In this document: piece after piece, positions 55,120 to 64,000 of the stretch
Layout: every line of letters begins with the position of its first letter
Numbering within the stretch: the first letter of the stretch is position 1
Source: JAAELZ01 sp965237485
Lineage (GTDB): Bacteria; Pseudomonadota; Gammaproteobacteria; Arenicellales; Poriferihabitantaceae
NCBI GenBank assembly: GCA_965237485.1
Contig: CBDEFQ010000009.1
Coordinates: forward strand, 744,001 to 808,000
DNA length: 64,000 nt
Reading direction: 5' to 3'
Notes under the pieces: model-generated
Databases searched by the model: none
What the model was told of the DNA's origin: nothing
The model's input: the letters and a program-made list of their open reading frames with translations, nothing else
Position numbers and translations under genes: made by a program

Positions 55120-55728
55120 TCATGTCGAATCGCGTTTTTGTTGAGATCTGGTTGAGCGATACCAAACAAATGAGCCAGGCCCATGGCGCTTTGCTTCATC
55201 CAGCACCGTAAAGCTATCATCCACAAATAATGAACGTGAAGCGTCAAAGGGGAATATTGAATTTAGCTTATCCCAAACACCCACTTGCTCTTTCGCAAAA
55301 CCCAATTGATGTGACGTAATCACTGCATCAAAATAATGCGCCAACCCAACTTTTTGCATTTTTAAATTGAAGGTCGTCTCTTGCGCGTTGGTAAATAAAA
55401 CAACCGTTTTTCCATGATTACCTAGCGCAGATAAAAACGTCTGCACCCTTGGGCGTAAGCCAATTAAATGTGCTGTTTCTTGCTTGAGCTGCAAAATGGG
55501 TAAATCTAGTTCCTGCGACCAATAATCAATGCTATACCATTTAAGTTGGCCACGAATGGCCATCATTTTCGCATACAAAATCTCTTTGGCAGCACTAAGA
55601 GGCAAACTCTGTTTTTGTGAATACCGCAACGGTACATGCTCAAGCCAGAAATGATTGTCAAAGTTTAAATCAAGCAACGTTCCATCCATGTCTAAAAAAA
55701 CGCAGTCGATTTCGTTCCAATCAAGCAT
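55120..55728 (-). CDS. yrfG: HAD-superfamily nucleotidase (YrfG-like)
   Basis: This is a haloacid-dehalogenase phosphatase, most like the GMP/IMP 5'-nucleotidase YrfG. The ATG at 55728 gives 202 residues beginning 'MLDWNEIDCVFLDMDGTLLD', with DxDGT motif I carrying the nucleophile. Motif II Thr/Asn is in 'VVLFTNAQ' and motif IV in 'SLFVDDSFTVLDEAKRHG'. An upstream start at 55803 would add 25 unconserved residues overlapping the next gene, so it was rejected. Substrate specificity is inferred from overall similarity only. Confidence 0.82.
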   Translation of the reverse strand: MLDWNEIDCVFLDMDGTLLDLNFDNHFWLEHVPLRYSQKQSLPLSAAKEILYAKMMAIRGQLKWYSIDYWSQELDLPILQLKQETAHLIGLRPRVQTFLSALGNHGKTVVLFTNAQETTFNLKMQKVGLAHYFDAVITSHQLGFAKEQVGVWDKLNSIFPFDASRSLFVDDSFTVLDEAKRHGPGSFVWYRSTRSQQKRDST

Positions 55729-55762
55729 GGTTGTGTAATTCAATTTTAATGCGTATATCAGA

Positions 55763-56200
55763 CTATTGTGCTTGGTGAAATTGCGCCGAAGCTTGCACCA
55801 CACGGTTTGCGGGAACCGCTAGTTGAGTAATTAAGTATTGCGCAAAATCTTCACTGTAAGGCTGCTTGGCAATTGCCGCGCGCATGCATCTTAGCCACGC
55901 ATCTCGGCGTGCATTGTTGATATCGAACTTAGCGTGGAAACCCGGAATACTAATTGAGCCATATTTTTTATTGTATTCGCGCGGCCCACCTAGCCACGCT
56001 GTTAAAAATGTGACCAATTTATCTCTAGATATACTGAGATCGGCGCTGTGCATTTGGCGCACAGCTACCACCTCGGGGTGCTGATCCAGTTCCATCTCAT
56101 CATAGAATGCATCCACCAGATCGCGAACGCCTTGTCGCCCACCAGCGGCCAAGAACGATTGATCACCATTGCCAAATTGACGATTAGATAATTGTGTCAT
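55763..56200 (-). CDS. Group 2 truncated haemoglobin (trHbO-like)
   Basis: These are small haem proteins that bind O2/NO and are linked to oxidative or nitrosative stress. ATG 56200 gives 145 residues. The sequence follows the family closely: 'GDQSFLAAGGRQGVRDLVDA', proximal 'PEVVAVRQMHSADLSISRDK', and 'TAWLGGPREYNKKYGSISIP' with the Trp-Gly-Gly-Pro block diagnostic for group 2. An earlier TTG at 56275 lies at the IS-B junction and was not used. IS-B copy 4 is inserted 76 bp upstream, so the native promoter may be displaced. Confidence 0.92.
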   Translation of the reverse strand: MTQLSNRQFGNGDQSFLAAGGRQGVRDLVDAFYDEMELDQHPEVVAVRQMHSADLSISRDKLVTFLTAWLGGPREYNKKYGSISIPGFHAKFDINNARRDAWLRCMRAAIAKQPYSEDFAQYLITQLAVPANRVVQASAQFHQAQ

Positions 56201-56276
56201 TGTGCTTTTTTTGGAGGCTTTGAGTACAGCCAAAGCATAATCATCATTTTCAAAAAAGGCTGGAGGCGTTTTCAAT

Positions 56277-57670
56277 GAGTTATGCCTGAAAGTGGTGTAT
56301 GGAGTAGTTGACTAAAAGCGGCGTATCGGGATGAGTTGAGTTTACAACAACTTAAACTTCCACAGACATACGCCACTATGAAACAGAATAAAATTATTTC
56401 CTTTGAAAAGCCAGAGCAAAGCATCGATCCGCTGCAAGAATTGATTCGCAATGGCGCCAGGCAACTCATTCAAACCGCGATCGAGAGTGAGTTATCTGAA
56501 CTGCTGTATCGCAATTGTGACAAAGTCTCAGATTCAGGACACGCTGGTGTCGTTCGTAACGGCTATTTGCCAGAACGTGAACTGCAAACCGGGATCGGCC
56601 CAGTCAAAGTACGTATCCCCAAGGTGCGCTCCCGCACTGGAGTACCGATCACCTTTCGGTCTGCTTTAGTGCCGCCGTATGTGCGTAAAACGAGAACACT
56701 AGAAGCGGCCTTGCCTTGGCTGTATCTCAAGGGTGTCAGCACTGGAGAAATGGGGGATGCACTGAGCGTGCTAGTGGGTCAATCAGCGACTGGGTTATCA
56801 TCAAGCACAGTGAGTAAGCTCAAAGCAACGTGGTCTCAGGAGTACAAGGATTGGAATAGAGAAGGTTTAGATCGAGATCGATGGGTTTATCTATGGGCGG
56901 ACGGGATACACAGCGGCCTGCGCGGCGATGAGGGCCGGCTCTGTGCCTTAGTTGTCATCGGAGTGAATGAGCGCGGTCACAAGAAATTACTGGCGATTGA
57001 AGACGGTGAGCGAGAGTCTACGCAGAGTTGGCGAGAGGTGTTGTTGGCACTCAAGGAGCGAGGCCTGAATCAACCAGAGCTGGGCATCGGTGATGGTGCT
57101 TTAGGCTTTTGGAATGCCCTGGAAGAAGTCTATCCTGGCACTAAACATCAACGGTGTTGGGTGCATAAAACGGCCAACGTGCTGAACAAGCTGCCTAAAT
57201 CGGTGCAGCCCAAAGCAAAAGCAGCTCTGCATAACATTTGGCAGGAAGAAACCAAAGAAGCGGCGCAAAGCGCCTATCAATTATTCATTAAAACCTATCA
57301 AGACAAGTATCCAAAAGCCACGCAGTGCTTGGAAAAAGATCGCGAAGAGTTAATGACGTTCTACTCGTTCCCTGCCAAGCACTGGATGAGCATACGTACT
57401 ACGAATCCAATTGAATCAACATTCGCGACTATCCGACACCGTACCAAACGATGCAAGGGATGTCTTAGCCGTGATGGCATGTTAAGTATGATGTTCAAGC
57501 TGGGTCAGTGCGCAGAGAAAAAGTGAAACCGAATACGCGGGTTCGCCTATCTAGCAAAAGTGATTCAAGGGGTTCCATTTAAAGATGGAATAGAGCAAAC
57601 TAATGACTACTCAGATCAAACCGAGGCCGCTTGAAGAAAATGCCTCATACACCAGATTCGGGCATAACTC
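56277..57670 (+). mobile_element. IS-B copy 4 (IS256-like)
   Basis: This is a full 1,394-bp element. GTTTTCAAT is duplicated at 56268-56276 and 57671-57679. It lies in the intergenic region between the truncated-haemoglobin gene and an MFS transporter, so no coding sequence is interrupted. Confidence 0.95.
56378..57526 (+). pseudogene. IS-B copy 4 transposase with premature stop
   Basis: The frame is identical to copy 3 except for a few residues (for example IKTYQDK) until 'LGQCAEKK', where TGG is changed to TGA at 57524-57526. The last 36 residues are lost. The catalytic triad is upstream of the stop, so residual activity cannot be excluded. Confidence 0.92.
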
Positions 57671-57752
57671 GTTTTCAATTACCTGCACTTAGTCTGTTTA
57701 AGCTGAACTTTAAATAACGTATGCTATGGTTGCTACTCTAAAACGTTAATCA

Positions 57753-58976
57753 ATGATTACCAAAGCCTCTACCCCTTGGTGGCACGCACCTATCTATGTG
57801 ATTCTTGCCGGCTGTGCAGTTTCATTTTTAGGGTTTGGTGTGCGTTCAATATTGGGTTTATTCCTTGAGCCAATGACCACAGCAAATGGTTGGACGCGCG
57901 AAACATTTTCTATCGCGATGGCCATTCAGAACTTACTTTGGGGATTGGGTTTGCCGATCGCGGGCATTTTGGTTGATAAGAATGGCCCGAGAGGCGTTCT
58001 TATTTTTGGTGCCTTAGCCTATTTTCTAGGTCTAGTTGGAATGGCGTACTCTGCCGACAGTTTCACACTTCACCTTACGGCAGGTGTGATCGCTGGCAGC
58101 GGCGTTGCCTTCACTGCTTTTACGCTCATGCTAGCAACGATGGTGAAAGTCACGGGGCCTGAGCGGCGCTCTTTCGTATTAGGCCTAGGCACGGCCGCCG
58201 GTTCATTAGGGCAAGTAGTATTCTCGCCTATAAGCCAAGGGCTAATTTCTAGCTACGGTTGGCACAGTGCTTTAATTATTCTAGCCTGCCTTCTTCTAAC
58301 GCTTATTCCCTTGGCCCTAATCTTACCCAGCCAGGCAAATAATAGCGCAACCCAAATCGACGAGAAGCAAAGCTTAGCCGAAGTGCTTTATGAAGCATTG
58401 CACCATAAAGGCTATTTGTTACTCACAACGGGGTTTTTTGTTTGCGGCTTTCATGTTGCCTTTATTACAGTCCACCTGCCTGCTTATGTGAGAGACTTAG
58501 GATTAGACCCAAAGGTCGGCGCTCATTCGATTGCGCTTATCGGTCTGTTTAATATCCTCGGCTCAGTGTTATCCGGCCTTGCGGGGCAACGCTATAGCAA
58601 AAAAATGGGTTTGGCCACCATATACGCTCTGCGCGCCATCGCGATCTTTGCACTTATCATGGCACCCAAAACTGCACTCACAATCTATTTGTTTGCCGGC
58701 ACCATGGGCATCTTGTGGCTATCAACAGTGCCGCTAACCACTGGCATTGTGGCGCAAATATTTGGTGTACGCTATATGGCCACTTTGTTCGGAGTGGTAT
58801 TTTTAAGCCATCAACTCGGCAGTTTCAGCGGCATTTGGCTTGGCGGCTGGCTATACGACCACCATGGTAATTACGATATGATGTGGTGGGCTGGTATTGC
58901 GCTTGGCCTTCTCGCAGCATTCGTTCATATACCCATCAACGAAAAGCCGCTATCACGCCTTGGAGAGATTAGTTAG
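57753..58976 (+). CDS. MFS transporter (monocarboxylate/oxalate-formate antiporter-like)
   Basis: This 407-residue integral membrane protein has twelve hydrophobic segments. Family features are 'GFGVRSILGLFLEPMTTANG' in TM1, 'GLGLPIAGILVDKNGPRG' (motif A between TM2 and TM3) and 'GWHSALIIL' after TM5. The pattern resembles the small-acid MFS subgroup (OFA/monocarboxylate porters). No linked enzyme suggests the substrate. Confidence 0.85.
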   Translation: MITKASTPWWHAPIYVILAGCAVSFLGFGVRSILGLFLEPMTTANGWTRETFSIAMAIQNLLWGLGLPIAGILVDKNGPRGVLIFGALAYFLGLVGMAYSADSFTLHLTAGVIAGSGVAFTAFTLMLATMVKVTGPERRSFVLGLGTAAGSLGQVVFSPISQGLISSYGWHSALIILACLLLTLIPLALILPSQANNSATQIDEKQSLAEVLYEALHHKGYLLLTTGFFVCGFHVAFITVHLPAYVRDLGLDPKVGAHSIALIGLFNILGSVLSGLAGQRYSKKMGLATIYALRAIAIFALIMAPKTALTIYLFAGTMGILWLSTVPLTTGIVAQIFGVRYMATLFGVVFLSHQLGSFSGIWLGGWLYDHHGNYDMMWWAGIALGLLAAFVHIPINEKPLSRLGEIS

Positions 58977-59009
58977 ATTCATAAAGTCCATTGCGAGCAC
59001 AATAACCAA

Positions 59010-60074
59010 ATGTCCGAATTCGATCACTCTCAGTCCGAAACGCTCGGTATACTGCTTACTAATTTAGGTACCCCTAAATCGGCAGCTAAGCATGACGTGC
59101 GCGCCTATTTAAAAGAGTTCTTGTCCGATCAGCGGGTTATAAAAATGCCTAAACTGCTCTGGTGGCCAATCTTGAATCTGATCATTCTGAACACCCGGTC
59201 AAAACGCTCTGCTAAGGCATATGCGAAAATCTGGACAGACCAAGGCTCACCCTTGTTAGCCATCTCAAAGCAACAAGCCGCTGCACTGCAAGCTGCATTC
59301 GGAAAACAGCAAGTCAAAGTTGTGTTAGGTATGCGCTATGGTTCACCGTCTATTGCGCAGGCCCTAGATGAGCTACGCAATGCCGGAGCCACAAAAATAT
59401 TGGCTTTCCCGCTCTATCCTCAATATTCCGCCACCACTACCGCTTCAACTTTTGACGCCATTACTACTGCCTTTGAACGGTGCAATTGGTTGCCAGAACT
59501 GCGCTTCATTAACCACTACCATGATAACCCCGCTTACATAAACACGTTAGCGAAAAGCGTACTCACACACTGGAAAGCAAACGGTCGCGCGGAAAAACTA
59601 CTGATGTCCTTTCATGGCATCCCCCAAGAGTATTTTCTCGATGGCGACCCTTATCATTGTGAATGCCAAAAAACCGGAAGGCTGTTAGCCAAACAGTTAG
59701 AGCTAGATGAATCGCAATGGTTACTTACTTTCCAGTCGCGCCTCGGGCCCAAACAATGGCTTAAGCCGTATACCGATAAAACGCTAAAGCAATTGGCCAA
59801 AGTCGGCGCTAAAACACTGGATATTATCTGCCCTGGCTTTAGCGCAGACTGCTTAGAAACGCTGGAGGAAATCGCCATCGATAATAAAGCGAGTTTCTTA
59901 GCTGCAGGCGGAGAAGATTACCGATATATCGATTGCCTTAACGCTTCCCAAGAGCATATTTCAACATTGCAGAAAATTGCACAAAGCCATATGCAAGGTT
60001 GGGCTAAGCCGCCCGCTCTAAGTGAATTGAGCGAGCGTAAACAAAGAGCGGATAAGGCAAGCCTAAAGGGTTAG
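59010..60074 (+). CDS. hemH: Ferrochelatase
   Basis: HemH inserts Fe2+ into protoporphyrin IX, the last haem step. The 354 residues carry the N-terminal 'GILLTNLGTPKSA', the catalytic His202 in 'LLMSFHGIPQEYF', 'YHCECQKTGRLLAKQLEL' and 'FQSRLGPKQWLKPYTDKTL'. C-terminal 'CPGFSADCLETLEEI' contains the second conserved acidic site. It lies 33 bp after the MFS gene, so the two may be co-transcribed. Confidence 0.96.
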   Translation: MSEFDHSQSETLGILLTNLGTPKSAAKHDVRAYLKEFLSDQRVIKMPKLLWWPILNLIILNTRSKRSAKAYAKIWTDQGSPLLAISKQQAAALQAAFGKQQVKVVLGMRYGSPSIAQALDELRNAGATKILAFPLYPQYSATTTASTFDAITTAFERCNWLPELRFINHYHDNPAYINTLAKSVLTHWKANGRAEKLLMSFHGIPQEYFLDGDPYHCECQKTGRLLAKQLELDESQWLLTFQSRLGPKQWLKPYTDKTLKQLAKVGAKTLDIICPGFSADCLETLEEIAIDNKASFLAAGGEDYRYIDCLNASQEHISTLQKIAQSHMQGWAKPPALSELSERKQRADKASLKG

Positions 60075-60078
60075 AACA

Positions 60079-60192
60079 TTGTTAGTTTTTGAAATTATCT
60101 TTCCAATCTTAGCGATTGGCTTATCTGGGTATCTGGTCTCACGCTTTAACCTATTCGCTCAGAAAGAAACAAGAAGTTCAAGCTTAGGTTGA
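60079..60192 (+). pseudogene. N-terminal remnant of an AEC-type (auxin efflux carrier) permease
   Basis: From TTG 60079 it encodes 37 residues, 'MLVFEIIFPILAIGLSGYLV' then 'SRFNLFAQKE', which resembles the first helix and loop of AEC-family permeases, and then stops. Nothing of the remaining family (about 300 residues) follows. The next 212 bp hold no recognisable gene. The assignment rests on one helix and is tentative. Confidence 0.4.
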
Positions 60193-60404
60193 ATATCTTC
60201 ATCTCGGCAATGCGGTTTTTAGCGAAGCCTAGCTTATTGTCATGGCCAAGTGCCAGCAACATTTTCTCATAACGAAGGCGCATCCTGTCGAAACGCATTT
60301 TGCCATTGTGTATGCTATTGAAGCAATAATCGAATTGCGCACTGGATTTTAGTTCGTTATCTCAATTAAGATAGAACCAAGATCAATTTACGGTAGGTAA
60401 TGTT

Positions 60405-61880
60405 ATGCATGAAGAAACAGGGTTTTCGATATGGGAGTATTCAGCCATTATCTTTGCGGTTGTACTTATTTCAAAATTAATCAGTAAGAAAACTGGCACG
60501 GTTGACGTTTTATGGTTAATTGTTGCCGGTGCCCTATTGACTAACCTGGGTTTTCTACCAACGCATAACGAATTTCTCGAAACTATTGGAGAATGGGGCA
60601 TTGTGTTTATTATGTTTGCCTTGGGGCTTGAGGAAGATTTAAACCGCTTTTCACAAGGCTTAAAACGCGGCTTGGGGGTGGCGCTAATTGGTGCCGCATT
60701 TCCATTTATGGCAGCGTATGGTACTGCCACGCTTTTTGGTTATGATCACAATTCGGCCTTGTTGTGGGGCTTAACCATGACCGCCACAGCCGTTAGCCTT
60801 ACCATGATGAGCTTAAGAGGGGATTTACTGCATAAATCTACTGCTGCTACGGGGATCATGACAGCGGCGGTGATCGATGACGTATTGTCCTTAGTGGGCG
60901 TTGCAATTCTAATACCAATAATTTTAGTGAGTTCATCTGGTGTAGAAACTGGGGGCGCAGACCTCGTCAGCATAGCTTGGATAATGGCCAAAGTGCTGTT
61001 CTTTTTCGCGATTACCCTGTTTATGGGCTTAGTCGCGTTTCCCGAAAGAACCCCTAAAACATTACCTCCTAACCCAAGCCTTTACAAATTAGCTGACCAC
61101 AAAATTAGTCAGTTAATGGCTTCAATCGGTGCGAGGAAATTTTTGATGCTGCATCGCGGGGAATTTACCCCTTTAATCATGTTATTCATTGCAATGTTGC
61201 TAGGGGTCATTGCCCATTGGTTGGGCTTCCATCCAGCGATTGGAGCCTATTTTGCAGGCTTGTTTTTACACGCTGATTATTTTGTGCATAGCAAAATTAA
61301 AAAGATTAAGAATGAAGAAGGCGAAACCGTAGAAGTTGAAAAAACAGATGGTGTATTTAAGGAAACTAGCCATGTAATTGAACATATTGCATTCACCATC
61401 TTTGGGCCTATCTTCTTCGTTAATTTGGGCGGCAAACTGGAGTTTGACCCCGCAATCCTCATAGAGGCCCTGCCCGCGGTATTGGTGTTATTTTCTCTGG
61501 TTGTGATACTGCAAGTAAGCTCTGCTTGCCTTGCGGCCCGTTACACGGGTCGATATAAATGGCATGAAGGTGTGATGATTGGCTTTGGCATGCTAGGACG
61601 CGCTGAACTGGCATTTATTGTTATAAACATCGCTTTTGTACAAAACAAAATTATCGACATAACCCAATTTTATATTCTTATGTTTACGGCGTTCTTGCTT
61701 AATATAACAGTACCGTTGGTGCTGAAGTGGTGGAAGCCATACTATTTGGGCTTCAAGCAAATTCAATTATTTGGCACTACCTTATCTCGACCAGAACCCG
61801 CGCCAATACCCGATGATCTTCCCGAGTATAGAGAGATGATGTTGGAAGAAAAGAGGCGTTATGTTGATACCGACGAATGA
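60405..61880 (+). CDS. Kef-type cation:proton antiporter (CPA2 family)
   Basis: This 491-residue monovalent cation/H+ antiporter has about eleven to thirteen membrane segments. CPA2 signatures are 'GEWGIVFIMFALGLEEDLNR', the TM5-like 'GIMTAAVIDDVLSLVGVAIL' with the Asp-Asp ion-binding pair, and 'HPAIGAYFAGLF'. An unusual cytoplasmic loop near residues 300-315 is Lys/Glu-rich (KIKKIKNEEGETVEVEKTDG). No TrkA-N (RCK) domain is present, so it is not KefB/KefC proper. Confidence 0.88.
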   Translation: MHEETGFSIWEYSAIIFAVVLISKLISKKTGTVDVLWLIVAGALLTNLGFLPTHNEFLETIGEWGIVFIMFALGLEEDLNRFSQGLKRGLGVALIGAAFPFMAAYGTATLFGYDHNSALLWGLTMTATAVSLTMMSLRGDLLHKSTAATGIMTAAVIDDVLSLVGVAILIPIILVSSSGVETGGADLVSIAWIMAKVLFFFAITLFMGLVAFPERTPKTLPPNPSLYKLADHKISQLMASIGARKFLMLHRGEFTPLIMLFIAMLLGVIAHWLGFHPAIGAYFAGLFLHADYFVHSKIKKIKNEEGETVEVEKTDGVFKETSHVIEHIAFTIFGPIFFVNLGGKLEFDPAILIEALPAVLVLFSLVVILQVSSACLAARYTGRYKWHEGVMIGFGMLGRAELAFIVINIAFVQNKIIDITQFYILMFTAFLLNITVPLVLKWWKPYYLGFKQIQLFGTTLSRPEPAPIPDDLPEYREMMLEEKRRYVDTDE

Positions 61881-61959
61881 TATTTGTGGAAAACCAAACC
61901 TTTTAAAGTTGAGTTTCCCTTCAGCAGTGTATGAAGAGATAAAATCCGTTTAGTACTCA

Positions 61960-62466
61960 ATGCGCGACCCACGCTACGATATCTTATTTGAACCTGTAAA
62001 GATTGGGCCAGTGACGGCACCCAATCGCTTTTATCAAGTACCGCATTGCACTGGCATGGGCTATCGATATCCAAAATTGGAAGCCAAATTAAGGGGGGTT
62101 AAAGCCGAAGGCGGCTGGGGTGTGGTATCCACGCAAGAAACCGAAATTCACCCTAGTTCTGACATTTCGCCCGCAAACGAATCACGGCTCTGGGATGAAC
62201 AAGACATTCCCACCTTGCAGAGGATGACACAGGCGGTACATGAGCACGGCAGCCTTGCAGCAGTACAACTGGTGCATAACGGTTTGCACACCAGCAATCG
62301 CTATAGTCGTTTGCTACCCTTAGCGCCGTCCTCTGCGGTTGTGGATACAAATGACCCGGTCCAAGCGCGGGCTATGGACAAAAGCGATATTAAGCAATTT
62401 AGACAATGGCACGTTGATGCTGTGTTACGCGCCAAACGGGCCGGGTTTGATATCGTCTACGTTTAT
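61960..62466 (+). pseudogene. FMN-dependent oxidoreductase (trimethylamine dehydrogenase-like), truncated by IS-J
   Basis: The first 169 residues of an old-yellow-enzyme-type TIM barrel remain: 'YDILFEPVKIGPVTAPNRFY', 'GGWGVVSTQETEIHPSSD', and 'AAVQLVHNGLHTSN'. The N-terminus is closest in style to di/trimethylamine and histamine dehydrogenases, which are about 700 residues and carry a 4Fe-4S cluster. The sequence ends at 'AGFDIVYVY', where IS-J begins. The rest is not in the window. Confidence 0.85.
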
Positions 62467-64000
62467 CCTAAAAAACGCAGTTAAAGCCTCTCCAATGAGG
62501 CCAACATAAACAACCCTTCCATCGTCGCTACTGCCTCCGAGACACTTTAGCCAAGTAAACAGCGGTCATCTGGCGGTTGAAGAATCGTTCCACCAAGATA
62601 TTTCTTCATCGCCTCGCTTAGAATGCGGCACCAAACTTGCGCCACGCTCAACTGCGGCGCAATCGCCTTCAATGAATTAAAGACGTGTTGTATTTGGTCA
62701 AACGTGTCGCGAATTAAGTCGGCCTTGGCGTGCGTGCTAGTAATCGTCATAGTCTTTTTCCGCCCCGATTCAGTAACGCGCCCCACCGAACTCAGTAATA
62801 GCGGTCGACGGGTAATCGCTTCCATCTGTTTGTCTGGGTTAGCCAGCCTAGTGAATATATTCCACCCGTTATAAATCAAGGCAATGATCCGCGCTATAAA
62901 GCGACAGGGCTTGATATCGGCGGTAGTAAACCCGCCCCAACCCCAATGGTTCTTGATTTCATCAAAATTGTTTTCGCAGTCGGCTCGATCTCGATAATGT
63001 TGGACGATGCTAATCACCTCATCGTCTAATGAGGTGACCAGAACAGCGTATTCAAACGCGCGAATATCATCCGCTTCTTGCAAAAAACCAAAGCTCTGCT
63101 GGCCTTGACTTTTCTCTTCCAATACCAGCAGCGCGTCCTTTGCTAAACGACGACGAACGATTACCACGCGCCGATGATCGTTCCACGCAGCCAACTTCAA
63201 ACAACTTTCTTTGGCTTCCCAGCCATCGATAACATAATCCCAGCCCGACACGCTATGCTGCTGCTGTATCAGTTGCTTAACGTACTTAGACTTCCTTAGC
63301 TTAAACAAGTAATTGACGCCTCTTTGTTCTGCAGCGCTCATCACATCCTGGGTATCCCAGTCACAATCGCCTCGAATAAAGTGCGGCCAAGATGAACGTG
63401 GCAATCGATCCAACAGCTCCCATAGACCCGGCGAAGAATGACTAGCAGCTACCTCAGTGCCAGACTTGACCTCAACATCCAATACAAGACGAAGATTGGC
63501 AATCATATAGGTGTGATACGTGTGCGAGGGCCGGCCAGGTTTGTGTGGATTATAGCCAACCTTGGCACCTTCTTGATGACCGTATAGCGGTTTAACCGTT
63601 ACGTCACAATCCAATATCCATGGCTGTGTGAGCTAGGGCTCGTAGCAACGCTGCAAATGAGTTTGTAGCCAGGCTATACCTTGTTCCTCATCCATCTTCT
63701 TCAGCGCACGGCGCGCCGAATCGTCGCTAACCGCTTTGGTCATTCCAAGCATTTTGGTGTTGATACGATCGCCCATTAAGCTGGCCATGTGTGCGTAGCA
63801 ATTGTGACCCGAGAGAACAGACAACAAAAATGAGCCCAACACATTGATCTTCTCAGGTGCGTTATTGTTTCGATATTCCAATGGGCAACTGCTCACCCAT
63901 GGCTTAAACAGACCACCAAGTTTTAAATATTGAATGAAAAAAGGCAACGGTCCTATGGGCGTTACTGCCGCTGACGGATCCCATTCAACGTGAATTTTTC
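62467..64000 (-). mobile_element. IS-J (IS1380-like), running off the window
   Basis: This starts at CCTAAAAAACGCAGTTAAAG, directly after the truncated oxidoreductase; IS1380 elements begin with CC. The transposase lies on the minus strand and continues past base 64000, so the other end and any target duplication are not visible. Confidence 0.82.
62547..64000 (-). pseudogene. IS-J transposase (IS1380 family) with in-frame stop, partial
   Basis: This DDE transposase frame enters from beyond 64000 ('EWDPSAAVTPIGPLPFFIQY'). At 63633-63635 a TAG interrupts 'QRCYEP', and the same frame goes on 'LTQPWILDCDVTVKPLYGHQ' to 62547. Catalytic landmarks are 'ILDCDVTV' (D), 'FIRGDCDWDTQDVM' (D) and 'RADCENNFDEIKNHWGWGG' (E). 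A single nonsense change inactivates this copy unless suppressed. Confidence 0.9.

Noticed and set aside
60193..60404. Minus-strand open stretch (MRFDRMRLRYEKMLLALGHD...) between the AEC remnant and the antiporter
   Set aside because: It has a vaguely transposase-like C-terminus composition but no catalytic motif and no repeat ends. Too weak to call.
1..64000. CRISPR arrays, rRNA or tRNA genes, prophage modules, defence islands
   Set aside because: I looked for regularly spaced direct repeats, tRNA cloverleaf patterns, phage structural genes and known defence families and saw none. The repeats present are IS copies and MITE-like ends.

Overview
The window reads as the chromosome of a gammaproteobacterium. 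The evidence is a set of syntenic core blocks: gatCAB divergent from mreBCD, then mrdA-mrdB-mltB-rlpA-dacA-ybeD-lipB, lptD-surA, ubiK-comM, rho, and rpmE. Protein motifs in these genes are mostly intact. The base composition is moderate (by eye, a little under half GC). Roughly a third of the window is insertion sequence (IS). Many accessory genes are broken by IS insertion, nonsense mutation, small indels or internal deletion. This looks like a genome in an IS-expansion and pseudogenisation phase, as is common in recently host-restricted or bottlenecked bacteria. That lifestyle is an inference; no gene in the window proves it.

Layout. 1-17.6 kb: core genes for tRNA amidation (gatCAB), the rod-shape elongasome (mreBCD, PBP2, RodA), peptidoglycan trimming (MltB, a wrecked rlpA, PBP5), lipoate transfer (ybeD, lipB), muramate recycling (murU without its usual partner amgK), outer-membrane biogenesis (lptD, surA), ubiquinone assembly (ubiK) and comM. 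17.7-26.4 kb: a nest of IS elements (IS3-, IS256- and IS21-like), several inserted into each other, splitting a small secreted-protein gene. 26.4-30.6 kb: a dead HTH gene, a CaiB/BaiF CoA transferase, a large conserved protein of unknown function, and a 288-bp non-coding element with perfect 25-bp inverted ends. 32.2-40.4 kb: a lexA-imuA-imuB-dnaE2 SOS mutagenesis cassette. imuA and imuB look intact, but lexA has lost everything up to its catalytic serine, and dnaE2 carries two IS insertions, a nonsense codon, a frameshift and a lost 3' end. 41.8-42.9 kb: a phospholipase A2-like lipoprotein with a C-terminal peptidoglycan-binding domain, interrupted by a 165-bp MITE. 43.1-49.7 kb: four more IS elements, two of them containing further insertions. 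49.7-62.5 kb: prmB, a thermonuclease-like lipoprotein, rpmE, rho, tpx, zapE, a HAD hydrolase, a truncated haemoglobin, an MFS transporter, hemH, a Kef-type antiporter, and an FMN oxidoreductase cut off by an IS1380-like element that runs off the window.

IS families are named here IS-A to IS-J. IS-A: IS3-like with orfA/orfB, 1,628 bp, 3 copies. IS-B: IS256-like, 1,394 bp, 4 copies with 9-bp target duplications. IS-C: IS3-like, 1,267 bp, 2 full copies and 1 fragment. IS-D: second IS256-like, 1,384 bp, 1 copy and 1 fragment. IS-E: IS21-like. IS-F: IS4-like. IS-G: IS5-like. IS-H and IS-I: rve-type transposases. IS-J: IS1380-like. Direct repeats at many junctions allow pre-insertion genes to be rebuilt on paper, and this is how the dnaE2, phospholipase-like and secreted-protein genes were recognised.
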